A stretch of 21,249 nucleotides of DNA from IMG/VR virus record IMGVR_UViG_3300023109_000172, positions 1 through 21,249 of that record; one strand, written 5' to 3'. Position numbers and translations under genes: made by a program. The notes beneath the pieces are model-generated. The model was not told where the DNA came from, did not search any database, and saw only the letters and a list, made by a program, of their open reading frames with translations. The DNA comes from a virus. Positions 1 through 6,626 of this stretch are shown here, piece by piece (the first letter of the stretch is position 1; each line of letters opens with the position of its first letter).

Positions 1-219
1 ATCAGAAGCAGCTTCTACAGCTGTTCTTACTTGTGTAGAAGAAGAAATTATTCCTTCAGGTATGTTTGTTAAATCAGTATAGTTTGAAGTTCCAGTAGAA
101 ATTCCTGTTAATGCTGATCCGTCTCCTTTGAAGAATGATGCTGTGACGGCATTAGTAACATTTAAATTGTTTAGAGTGGCATCGGAGCCACTAACTATTA
201 GTTTTTTCCAGTTTGGCAT
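1..219 (-). CDS. Phage appendage/fibre protein, N-terminal part (cut by left window edge)
   Basis: Only the first 73 codons are inside the window; the reading frame is open to base 1. The protein begins MPNWKKLIVSGSDATLNNL, a near copy of the start of the gene at 538-1428 (MANWKKIIVSGSNGHLANL). It continues with FFKGDGSALTG, a motif that the neighbour also carries as FKGDGSALTG. Residues 54-65 (IPEGIISSSTQV) match the GIVSSSAQI-type repeat of the 625-aa protein at 1986-3863. It is therefore a paralogous, modular virion appendage protein, probably a tail-fibre or capsid-decoration component; the exact structure is unknown. The ATG at 219 is chosen because it reproduces the paralogue's N-terminus exactly. 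It is separated from the upstream gene by a 90-nt leader that holds a promoter-like element and a GC-rich patch. Confidence 0.8.
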   Translation of the reverse strand, partial: MPNWKKLIVSGSDATLNNLNVTNAVTASFFKGDGSALTGISTGTSNYTDLTNIPEGIISSSTQVRTAVEAASD

Positions 220-284
220 ATTTTCTTATCATGGTTGGTTACAGGATTGCCTGCCCACTTCCCTTTTCGGGCCAATAATATACC

Positions 285-292
285 AATAAATA
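285..292 (-). promoter_or_regulatory. Candidate late-promoter element (variant) upstream of the left-edge appendage gene
   Basis: On the coding strand this reads TATTTATT inside CAACTATTTATTGG. It is a one-mismatch version of the TATTTATA element found before other transcription units here, and it has the AACTA prefix. It lies 65 nt before the ATG at 219, farther than most copies. Function is inferred from position and recurrence only. Confidence 0.35.
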
Positions 293-309
293 GTTGTGTT
301 AAGCTAAGT

Positions 310-528
310 CTATTTGTTAGTTTTAAGACTTTGTAATTTTGAAGATAGTTTCACCCAAACAGAGTAAAAATGTTCAAATTCCGTACCTTTATAAGTTGCT
401 GATTTAAGTTTGGTAAGTATAAATTCCAAATCTCTTATATTAAGACTACTCTTACTTATACTTTCTTCGGTAATTTTTACTCTAGCTTCTTTACCTGTAA
501 CTAAATCGCCATTAATGTTAACAGCCAT
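310..528 (-). CDS. Small conserved-looking phage protein of unknown function (72 aa)
   Basis: This 72-residue protein lies between two appendage genes, 9 nt after the stop of the 296-aa gene, so it probably shares that gene's transcript. It has no signal peptide, membrane segment or motif I recognise. The N-terminal half is short-stranded and polar (MAVNINGDLVTGKEARVKI). The second half looks helical, with the pattern LRDLEFILTKLKSA-like around residues 31-44 and LSSKLQSLKTNK at the end. The N-terminal wording resembles the start of small virion decoration proteins, but I cannot assign a family. The ATG at 528 is the only good start, preceded by an A/T-rich leader. It might be an accessory protein or chaperone of the adjoining fibre genes; that is inference from position alone. 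Confidence 0.7.
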   Translation of the reverse strand: MAVNINGDLVTGKEARVKITEESISKSSLNIRDLEFILTKLKSATYKGTEFEHFYSVWVKLSSKLQSLKTNK

Positions 529-537
529 ATTTTTATT

Positions 538-1428
538 TTATGCGTATATCCAAATATCGTCAGAAGAATCAACTCTTATATTTCCTCTATGGTCAGCCTG
601 TGCAGATGCAGCAGCAGATGCATTACCATCGAAAACTCCACCAACATAGTAACTAACAGTTGCAGATGTAGCATCTGAATTTACATTGTTAGCGATAGCA
701 AGACGTCCATCATTACTGTTATAGTCACCATTCCAAATAAGACCTACTCCGTTACCAGAAGTACCGTTGGCACCTCCAAACACAATACCAGATTCATCAC
801 CTATTGTTGCAGATCCTGAATTAAGTAGTAAGAATTTATCTTTTATGTTGGTGTTTGTAGTACTTAGTGTAGTAAGTGAACCATTTACAGTAAGATTACC
901 GTTTACAGTTGCATCATTGGTTACTGTTATACTACCAAAGGTAGGAGTACCTGTTGTACCTAAACTGTTAACAGTAATCGCTGTTTGTGCTGCTCCGTTA
1001 TTTGTTAGTTGTACTTGACCCTGTGTGGATGGAGCAGAAATAGCTGAAGCTGATAAAATGCTTCCGCCTAAATTATATGTAATAGTATTATTACTAACTG
1101 TAGCAGAAATGTTAGTACCTCCTGTAAACTCTAAAACATCGTTTTGTAAATCTACCGTGTCGTCATTGCCTGTATCAGCACCAACTGTTAAGTTAGTTGC
1201 CAGTCCAGTTAAAGCAGAACCGTCACCTTTGAATGAACCTGTAAATGCACCAGTTGCTTGTATGCCGGTTGCACCGGTAGTGGCTAAAATATTACCACTT
1301 CCATTGATTGCAGTTGTTGTTAAGTTACCTGCAGCTCCAGTTACTACACCAGATGATAAGGAATCTACGTCTAAGTTAGCTAAATGCCCATTAGATCCCG
1401 ATACTATTATTTTTTTCCAGTTTGCCAT
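538..1428 (-). CDS. Phage appendage/fibre-type structural protein (296 aa)
   Basis: A low-complexity, Gly/Ser/Thr/Asn-rich beta-type protein. It begins with the NWKKIIVSGSN module shared with the gene at 1-219, then FKGDGSALTGLATNLTVGAD. A run of short beta repeats follows (VNGNLTVNGSLTTLSTTNT, residues ~175-195), then KDKFLLLNSGSATIGDESG and a small C-terminal region ending in DDIWIYA. These are hallmarks of fibre and virion-decoration proteins of marine T4-like phages, where the NGNLTVNG and DKFLLLN motifs are familiar. I infer a virion surface location. It is preceded by an exact TATTTATA element 19 nt before its ATG. No enzymatic or lectin motif could be read, so receptor binding is possible but unproven. 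Confidence 0.8.
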   Translation of the reverse strand: MANWKKIIVSGSNGHLANLDVDSLSSGVVTGAAGNLTTTAINGSGNILATTGATGIQATGAFTGSFKGDGSALTGLATNLTVGADTGNDDTVDLQNDVLEFTGGTNISATVSNNTITYNLGGSILSASAISAPSTQGQVQLTNNGAAQTAITVNSLGTTGTPTFGSITVTNDATVNGNLTVNGSLTTLSTTNTNIKDKFLLLNSGSATIGDESGIVFGGANGTSGNGVGLIWNGDYNSNDGRLAIANNVNSDATSATVSYYVGGVFDGNASAAASAQADHRGNIRVDSSDDIWIYA

Positions 1429-1447
1429 GTTAAGATACTATTATATG

Positions 1448-1455
1448 TATAAATA
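1448..1455 (-). promoter_or_regulatory. Candidate late-promoter element upstream of the 296-aa appendage gene
   Basis: The coding strand reads AACTAACATATTTATACAT, which contains an exact TATTTATA. It sits in the 34-nt gap after the stop of the 173-aa gene and 19 nt before the ATG at 1428. The same 16-base string AACTAACATATTTATA recurs before the gene at 10183. Confidence 0.5.
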
Positions 1456-1462
1456 TGTTAGT

Positions 1463-1984
1463 TTATTCATTTACCCCCAAGTAAAGATTGTAATCATTTC
1501 CAAAATACATACCACCTTCTACAGGGGTGGGAGCCGAACTTTGTGAGAATAATTGTAAAACTCCTTCGTTGTTTACCTTTACTGCTTCTTCACCATCAAT
1601 GTTTATTTGAAAATAGTCAGATACACCGTTAAGATTGAGATCAAATGAACCTGTAACCTCTAAATCAGAGTTATCCAGTGATAACGAACCTGTTAAGTTG
1701 ACAGAACCAGTTATACTGTGTAAATTAAGTAGGTCAGATCCTATAATAGATGAACCTGATAGGTTATTTCCAGTTGATATTTCTTTCCATCCTGCTACAT
1801 TGCCTACATTAGAAGTATCTACAAGTAGATAGTACCTGTCTGTATCTTGTTGGTAAACTGTAAGACCTTCATATATGTTAGCAGAAGATAATCCGTAACG
1901 TGCGGCGGCATCTGCAACACTAAATCTAGCATCAGATGGTTCGTTGTTGGTTATGGTAAACCCGCCAGGTAGAATTATTGCCAT
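1463..1984 (-). CDS. Phage virion appendage protein (173 aa)
   Basis: A 173-aa protein starting MAIILPGGFTITNNEPSDAR. Next comes a segment that reads as a small globular adaptor (residues ~25-70, with GLTVYQQDTDRYYLLVDTSN ending near a W-K-E-I motif). The rest is a Ser/Gly/Leu/Asn-rich beta repeat region (GSVNLTGSLSLDNSDLEVTG). The C-terminus GGMYFGNDYNLYLGVNE is the kind of ending seen in fibre-associated proteins of marine myoviruses. It starts one nucleotide after the 625-aa fibre gene stops (TAA-A-ATG), so the two are translationally coupled and probably act in the same appendage. The ATG at 1984 has an A-rich leader. It is the last gene of the transcript beginning at gp13. The precise role is unknown. 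Confidence 0.75.
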   Translation of the reverse strand: MAIILPGGFTITNNEPSDARFSVADAAARYGLSSANIYEGLTVYQQDTDRYYLLVDTSNVGNVAGWKEISTGNNLSGSSIIGSDLLNLHSITGSVNLTGSLSLDNSDLEVTGSFDLNLNGVSDYFQINIDGEEAVKVNNEGVLQLFSQSSAPTPVEGGMYFGNDYNLYLGVNE

Positions 1985-1985
1985 T

Positions 1986-3863
1986 TTACGTCAAATTATA
2001 TGTTATACTACTTCCGTTACCACCAGCTTGTAGTGTATTAGTTCTATATACCTTGTATTGTCCAATAGTTGTAACACTAAACTGGCCTAGTACTCCAAAT
2101 CCACTTGTTGTGATATTAGATAAGTTACTTCTTGAACTATCGTACACTATGTAATGGTATTTATCACCAGAAAATGTTATTGTCACTTGGTCCCCACTAG
2201 GGTTTGTATTGCCTTTATCTATTGTACCTATATTACCACCTATTGTAGTTTCCCATAATGATAAATCAGCTAACTGTTCTACAGTAAATGTAGTTAAAGC
2301 ACTAGCCCCATACCTTACACTTCTTATTTTACTATAGGTATTAGTAGTAGTACGTGTTGTATTAGTATCAGGATCATTTTCTCCTGAAGGAGAGTCGTAG
2401 TAGGCTGTAGCTATGATAGATATTGATGATGATCCTGTTGCAGAACCTGTAATAGCATAAGGGCTTTTAAAATTTGTTTCAGTTCTATCTAATTGCCATT
2501 GATTAGATGTAGCTGAAGATGAAGAAGTAAATGTAATACTTCCTGTAGCACCTTGTTCAATTTGATTTGAACTATATCCTAACTGTACATTAGGAGTGGT
2601 TGTTAAACTAGCAGCAGAAGGATTACTTTTTGATAAATTTTTGTTTAGATTTTCAGTTTCTTTGTAAAGTGTGTTATCTAATGGTGAACTTGCAGTGTAT
2701 GTAAGTTTATATGTATGGTTACCTATCGAAGAAGTTGGAAAAGTAATAGACGTACCAGTATTTACCGATGTTAGTAACGTGCTACCTTCAAAAATAGAAG
2801 CAGTTAAAAGTGTGTAACCTCCATTATTCCATGTTGCTGTTATATCGTATGAATCTACTGTTTGGTTAAATCTATCTGTATCGAATCCTGAAGTTGATAG
2901 GGACACAGATGAAGGTTGAGCCGGTGTTCCGAATGTAAGTGTGAGTTTACCTGTAGAATCATCAAAGATTGCTGCTACATCTGCATCGTAATCATTTACT
3001 TGTAGTTCTTTTAAACTGTAGTTACTCGAAGTAACAAATGTTACTGCTCCTGCTCCTGATATTGCACTAGCTAATTGTGTTGATGATGATACTATACCTG
3101 CTGGTACTTCTAATATCTCACTATATCTTGATGCAGTTACAAAACCTAACTCAGATATTTGAGCAGACCTTGATACTATACCTTGTATACTTGAAGATAA
3201 AAACTGTAAGTCAGCAATTTGTGCAGAACTACTTACTATACCTAGAGGAAGAGATTGTTTTCCTACTTCTTCTAACTCACCTGACGACGATATCTTTGCT
3301 TCATATACAGTATCTATGACTACACCTGAATCATTTACTACTCCTATTGATGAAGTAGTTATTAGTATGTTACCGACACGTATTCCTTCATCTTCACCTG
3401 AAATAGTCGATACAATTGAGCCATCCCTAACAAAATTTAATGACGCTGTAGTGATATACAGGTCTTTCCAAGGATTGGTTGCTGAACCTAAATCATGTAA
3501 ACCGTTTCCTGATGGTGTAGCTTGAGGAATTAATGATCCGCTAAAATATTGACTACCGGTAAAGTAATTAGACGATGTAACTGCATAGGAACTAGTTGCA
3601 TCTGCTATAGATTGAGTAAAGTTGTTAAGAGATGCCGACCATACAGTAAGTCCACCTAGAACTAACGGTGTTTCACCGGTTGCTGCTTCTACTGTAGCAA
3701 GTCTTACACCTATATCAGTGCCAGCAAACCGTAGATGAGGTCCTTTGATGTTTAAAGAGCCGGTTACTTGTAACTCTGTGTTATTTGGTACAAGAGTTAC
3801 TGTTTCTACGCCATTATCTCTAAAGGCTAACGATCCCGATAGTAAAGTATCTAATCTAGCCAT
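1986..3863 (-). CDS. Large tail-fibre/appendage protein (625 aa)
   Basis: The largest appendage gene here. The N-terminal ~120 residues are Ser/Thr/Gly-rich beta repeats. LGSATNPWKDLYITTASL (residues ~122-140) is a motif typical of phage tail-fibre shafts. The middle holds three copies of a GIVSSSAQI-like repeat (coding region about 3070-3260). The C-terminal ~300 residues look like beta-sandwich modules, rich in Ser/Thr and almost without charged clusters, and end in KVYRTNTLQAGGNGSSITYNLT-like strands. No protease, lyase or intramolecular chaperone motif was recognised. It follows gp15 by 3 nt and precedes the 173-aa gene by 1 nt, so it is expressed with the neck genes. The position next to gp15 suggests a whisker, collar or tail-fibre component, but which one cannot be told from sequence. 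Confidence 0.8.
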   Translation of the reverse strand: MARLDTLLSGSLAFRDNGVETVTLVPNNTELQVTGSLNIKGPHLRFAGTDIGVRLATVEAATGETPLVLGGLTVWSASLNNFTQSIADATSSYAVTSSNYFTGSQYFSGSLIPQATPSGNGLHDLGSATNPWKDLYITTASLNFVRDGSIVSTISGEDEGIRVGNILITTSSIGVVNDSGVVIDTVYEAKISSSGELEEVGKQSLPLGIVSSSAQIADLQFLSSSIQGIVSRSAQISELGFVTASRYSEILEVPAGIVSSSTQLASAISGAGAVTFVTSSNYSLKELQVNDYDADVAAIFDDSTGKLTLTFGTPAQPSSVSLSTSGFDTDRFNQTVDSYDITATWNNGGYTLLTASIFEGSTLLTSVNTGTSITFPTSSIGNHTYKLTYTASSPLDNTLYKETENLNKNLSKSNPSAASLTTTPNVQLGYSSNQIEQGATGSITFTSSSSATSNQWQLDRTETNFKSPYAITGSATGSSSISIIATAYYDSPSGENDPDTNTTRTTTNTYSKIRSVRYGASALTTFTVEQLADLSLWETTIGGNIGTIDKGNTNPSGDQVTITFSGDKYHYIVYDSSRSNLSNITTSGFGVLGQFSVTTIGQYKVYRTNTLQAGGNGSSITYNLT

Positions 3864-3866
3864 TTG

Positions 3867-4619
3867 TTAGATGTCATTTATATTTTTAACTGTTTCTGAA
3901 GTAACTTTTACTGCAGCTTTACTAAAAAACTTCTTGGAATTGACTGCAAGTGCATTAACAGTGTCTGTAACTATATGTCCTAACAGGTTTATTTGAAATT
4001 CTGATCTAACCATTCTATCTCTACCTTGAACTATTTCAGAAGATGTTGAAAAACTATCTATCATAGCTCTAAAATGAAAGTTTTTTGGGTCTCCCCAGTA
4101 AGAATCAGAAGCAAAGTTGATTGCTTCAACTAATTTATTGTTTTGTTCAACGTAATCAGTGAATATAACACATGCGTATGTAATATTAACGTAGTCTGGT
4201 ATGGCTACAGCATAATATTCTTCTAAAGGCACTCTATTATTTATAATACCAAACCTATCGTATACATTTTTCTTTGAATACCTTTGTTTATATACACCGT
4301 AGTTACTTGGGTTGTTAGCATCTAACTTGTTACCTATGTTCCTGTTTCTTTCAACACTCTCTCTTCTAAATACTATCAGAGGAGCTTGCATCTTACCGTT
4401 TTTATCCCTATAGTACCCATCTGCTTGCATAGCTTTCCACCTTTCTGGTGAGCCATACACAACTGGTACGTTAATTCTTTTACCGTTTTGTATTACATTT
4501 GGTTTAAGAACCTCGTTAAAGTAGTAAAAAATAGCAGTGTCAATGTCTTTAATACCTACTTTGAAGTCTTTAACTTCATCATCAGCTCTTGATACTTGAT
4601 TTCCTCTGTTTTCAGCCAT
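3867..4619 (-). CDS. gp15: Tail sheath stabiliser and completion protein, T4 gp15-like
   Basis: A 250-aa protein close in length to T4 gp15 (272 aa). From memory of the T4 sequence, three blocks align in order. INVPVVYGSPERWKAM (residues 49-64) corresponds to gp15's RVPITYASKEHF. YACVIFTDYVEQNNKLVEAI (148-167) corresponds to YELSIFTRYEDDMFQIVEQI. A late block, RMVRSEFQINLLGHI, corresponds to the RRRIEWSLTFEVNGW strand. In T4, gp15 forms the hexameric ring at the head-proximal end of the tail and joins the tail to the neck protein gp14. Placement one nucleotide after gp14 (TAATATG junction) supports this. The C-terminal ~30 residues are a Lys/Val/Ala-rich extension. Assignment is from motif alignment by eye, without a profile search. 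Confidence 0.75.
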   Translation of the reverse strand: MAENRGNQVSRADDEVKDFKVGIKDIDTAIFYYFNEVLKPNVIQNGKRINVPVVYGSPERWKAMQADGYYRDKNGKMQAPLIVFRRESVERNRNIGNKLDANNPSNYGVYKQRYSKKNVYDRFGIINNRVPLEEYYAVAIPDYVNITYACVIFTDYVEQNNKLVEAINFASDSYWGDPKNFHFRAMIDSFSTSSEIVQGRDRMVRSEFQINLLGHIVTDTVNALAVNSKKFFSKAAVKVTSETVKNINDI

Positions 4620-4620
4620 A

Positions 4621-5106
4621 TTATCTTACTTCTGATATGCCAACTCTGTCAGCTCTGGTTAAGTGACAATCTAAAATTATAGAAAGTGAAGTTCCGAATT
4701 GTTTTCCATATGGAGTCAGGTTGTAACTCTTGTCTCTACCTAAGAATAACTGGTTCTCTCTAACGGTATCAACTTCGTAATAGTCGTTGTGCCATTGAAC
4801 TATATCCCCTACCTCAGGAACAACGTCTACATCTTCTAGATCTGGTCTTAAAAGTGCAAATGATGCTTCTCTACCTAAATTCGGTCCAAAATCCTCGATA
4901 TCAACTACTTGATCACCTCTAGTGATTAAACAGTTTAGTTTTACTGAGTTATAATAGGATTTTTCCAGTGATTCACCGTAAAGGTTGAAATCAGTGTCAA
5001 CTAAACTAAGTTTATGGTACAGTATTTCTTGTTCTACTATATCTTTGAGTAGTTCACGGTTAATACTTACCAGTAAATCGAAATCTCTATTAGATCCAAA
5101 CAGCAT
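4621..5106 (-). CDS. gp14: Neck protein, T4 gp14-like
   Basis: A 161-aa protein, shorter than T4 gp14 (256 aa). Supporting similarity includes an early helix with ELLKDIVEQEILYHKL followed by DTDFNLYGESLEKSY (about residues 40-52), comparable to gp14's helix and its PDLIFGEDLKNKF. The second block is GDIVQWHNDYYEVDTVREN (about 101-119), comparable to gp14's GDLIYFPMDNSLFEINWVE. In T4, gp14 and gp13 form the head-completion (neck) ring that receives the tail. The gene overlaps the 99-aa gene by one base (TAATG) and is followed by gp15 after 1 nt, giving the order gp13, 99-aa, gp14, gp15. The shorter length and remote similarity make this a probable rather than firm assignment. Confidence 0.65.
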   Translation of the reverse strand: MLFGSNRDFDLLVSINRELLKDIVEQEILYHKLSLVDTDFNLYGESLEKSYYNSVKLNCLITRGDQVVDIEDFGPNLGREASFALLRPDLEDVDVVPEVGDIVQWHNDYYEVDTVRENQLFLGRDKSYNLTPYGKQFGTSLSIILDCHLTRADRVGISEVR

Positions 5107-5405
5107 TATTTTTCTTCTATTGATTTTTCTGCTACCATAACTGTGTATATATCTTTATACTTAGATGTAGCATTATTTTTAAATGATTCGTAGGCTTCTT
5201 GTGGTCCTTTCTGTGTAATTACCTTTACTTTAAATACTTCTACTCCAGGTTTTTCTTCTCTTACCAATGTTACTGTAGTTACTCCTGGTAAAGCTCTTAA
5301 TAGTTCACCAATTTGAGCACTACCCAATTCATCGTTAAACACAACCTTTGTCATTGCAACAAAAGTTTTGTACTCTATAGATTCTATTATTTTACTTAAC
5401 TTCAT
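5106..5405 (-). CDS. Small neck-cluster protein with ferredoxin-like beta-alpha-beta pattern (99 aa)
   Basis: An unknown 99-aa protein placed between gp13 and gp14 and joined to both by one-base TAATG overlaps. After a short N-terminal helix (MKLSKIIESIEYK) the predicted order is strand FVAMTKVVF, helix SAQIGELLRALPG, strands VTTVTLVRE and VFKVKVITQ, helix GPQEAYESFKNNATSKY, and strand IYTVMVAEKSI. That is the beta-alpha-beta-beta-alpha-beta order of a ferredoxin-like fold. No cysteine cluster or catalytic motif is present. T4 has no gene between 13 and 14, so this is an addition to the neck module. Tight coupling suggests a stoichiometric virion or assembly-factor role; this is inference. 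Confidence 0.8.
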   Translation of the reverse strand: MKLSKIIESIEYKTFVAMTKVVFNDELGSAQIGELLRALPGVTTVTLVREEKPGVEVFKVKVITQKGPQEAYESFKNNATSKYKDIYTVMVAEKSIEEK

Positions 5406-6550
5406 TACCCAATAAAAATTGTATAAGGAACATCACTTAGTGTTTTCCTTAAGTTTTCAGATTCGTTAGCTTTTCTTTCTAACTGAGCTTGTCTAGAAGT
5501 CTGTTCTAACATCTCTTTTAACTCAGTCATTAACTTATCTTTTTCGTCTCTTGAGTCTGCTAATAAGTCTGCTTGGTTAAGAGTTGCTTCAGAACCAGGA
5601 ACTGGTACTGTTTGATACTTTCCTCTAACATATGCTAGTAATTCTTTTGCTAAAGCTAATGTGTACCTAAACACCCACTGTCTACCTACACTGTTTATTT
5701 GTGAGTAGTTAGGGTTATTGTAAGGTACTTCTCCTACATTAGTAACCAACCCTTTACTTTCATTATCAAAAGCATTATCTTTATCACTTCTTTTATAGTA
5801 GTCAAATAGTAGATTGTATGCTCTAGTAGGTTTTGGGAAAATACGTAATCTATTATTTATTAACTCAAAAGTATAAGTAGATTTACGTACTTGGTCATTT
5901 AATTCGATTGCTTGTATTTTAGCTAAGTCAAATGATACTGGCATTAACATAAAATTTACCCCTGGACTGTAAGAACCAAAATCAAAAGCATCCATTAACG
6001 ACTGTACTCCAGTACCTGTACCTGCATAAGGGTCAAAGTACCTTAATATAGCAGGTGGAGCTTCATAGTATATTTTTCTTATTTCTATTCCACCGTCAAT
6101 ACCTTGATCAGTAGCCCATTTATCTAAATCGTATTCTTGAACTGAAGAAGTTACTGCTAGTGAACCAGTATGTCTTGTTATAAGTCCATTTACTCCTGCT
6201 TCAGTTGCGTAATTTTTACTTATATTAACTACTCTATTGAGAGTAGGTTCCACCAACCTGTTGTTAAGGTTACTACCTGTTTGAGCTCCTTCTAGGTTAA
6301 GATAATTTTCTCTTATTTTATACTGAAATACTTCGTTACCGTAGGTAGTAACTGCTTCTTCAAAGCAAGCAAAAAAGTTACCATCTTGTAGTTCGACATC
6401 CATCAATGGAAACCCTAACCGAGTACCGCAAAACTTAGCAACCTTTATCGCATCATTTTGAAAATCAGAATCGCTATCATAAAATCCAAATGGAGTAGAA
6501 CTACCAGAAGTGAAAGTTGCTGATCCGTTCCATATTACTACATTAGCCAT
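5405..6550 (-). CDS. gp13: Neck/head-completion protein, T4 gp13-like
   Basis: A 381-aa protein, longer than T4 gp13 (309 aa). An N-terminal block, RLGFPLMDVELQDGNFFACF with EEAVTTYGNEVFQY (residues 44-77), aligns with gp13's [20 protein letters not shown] and ALELYGEYHF. A C-terminal block, RQWVFRYTLALAKELLAYVR (290-309) then a segment with DSRDEKDKLMTEL, aligns with gp13's NRWVKDYATALAKELNGQI and EEARLEKEALREEL. Both proteins end in a short hydrophobic tail, YTIFIG here and FGILVG in T4. In T4, gp13 caps the packaged head with gp14. Extra length comes from a Ser/Gly-rich N-terminal ~25 residues, a central region and a charged insertion at ~349-373. It is the first gene of its transcript, preceded by a terminator and a TATTTATA element. 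Confidence 0.85.
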   Translation of the reverse strand: MANVVIWNGSATFTSGSSTPFGFYDSDSDFQNDAIKVAKFCGTRLGFPLMDVELQDGNFFACFEEAVTTYGNEVFQYKIRENYLNLEGAQTGSNLNNRLVEPTLNRVVNISKNYATEAGVNGLITRHTGSLAVTSSVQEYDLDKWATDQGIDGGIEIRKIYYEAPPAILRYFDPYAGTGTGVQSLMDAFDFGSYSPGVNFMLMPVSFDLAKIQAIELNDQVRKSTYTFELINNRLRIFPKPTRAYNLLFDYYKRSDKDNAFDNESKGLVTNVGEVPYNNPNYSQINSVGRQWVFRYTLALAKELLAYVRGKYQTVPVPGSEATLNQADLLADSRDEKDKLMTELKEMLEQTSRQAQLERKANESENLRKTLSDVPYTIFIG

Positions 6551-6563
6551 ACTTAAGTTTTAA

Positions 6564-6571
6564 TATAAATA
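6564..6571 (-). promoter_or_regulatory. Candidate late-promoter element upstream of gp13
   Basis: The coding strand reads ATCTATTTATATTAAAA, containing an exact TATTTATA. It lies immediately after the T-run of the gp23 terminator and 13 nt before the gp13 ATG. Its location directly after a terminator makes a promoter role likely, since gp13 would otherwise be cut off from upstream transcription. Confidence 0.55.
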
Positions 6572-6573
6572 GA

Positions 6574-6601
6574 TAAAAAAAGAGGTCCAAATAGGACCTC
6601 T
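6574..6601 (-). terminator. Rho-independent terminator after the major capsid gene
   Basis: On the coding strand a perfect 8-bp stem AGAGGTCC/GGACCTCT with loop TATTT is followed directly by TTTTTT. It begins 25 nt after the gp23 TAG stop. Stem, short loop and U-tract are those of an intrinsic terminator. It would keep abundant gp22/gp23 transcription from entering the neck genes. Confidence 0.9.
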
Positions 6602-6626
6602 CTTTCTTTCTATATAAATCTAACTA

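Noticed and set aside
767-1546. Plus-strand open frames opposite the appendage genes (767-1018 and 1025-1546), and others such as 13229-13627 and 17908-18294
   Set aside because: They are antisense shadows of clear minus-strand structural genes, with odd composition (runs of Val/Leu/Pro/Ser), no credible leaders and no context.
3070-3260. Repeated Ser-rich units considered as a possible CRISPR-like or DNA-level repeat
   Set aside because: The repeats are conserved at protein level (GIVSSSAQI) but diverged in DNA and lack regular spacers; they are fibre-protein repeats.
6613-6620. GATTTATA on the coding strand just after the gp23 stop as a further promoter element
   Set aside because: It precedes the terminator hairpin, so any transcript begun there would be stopped before gp13; one mismatch in A/T-rich DNA is expected by chance.
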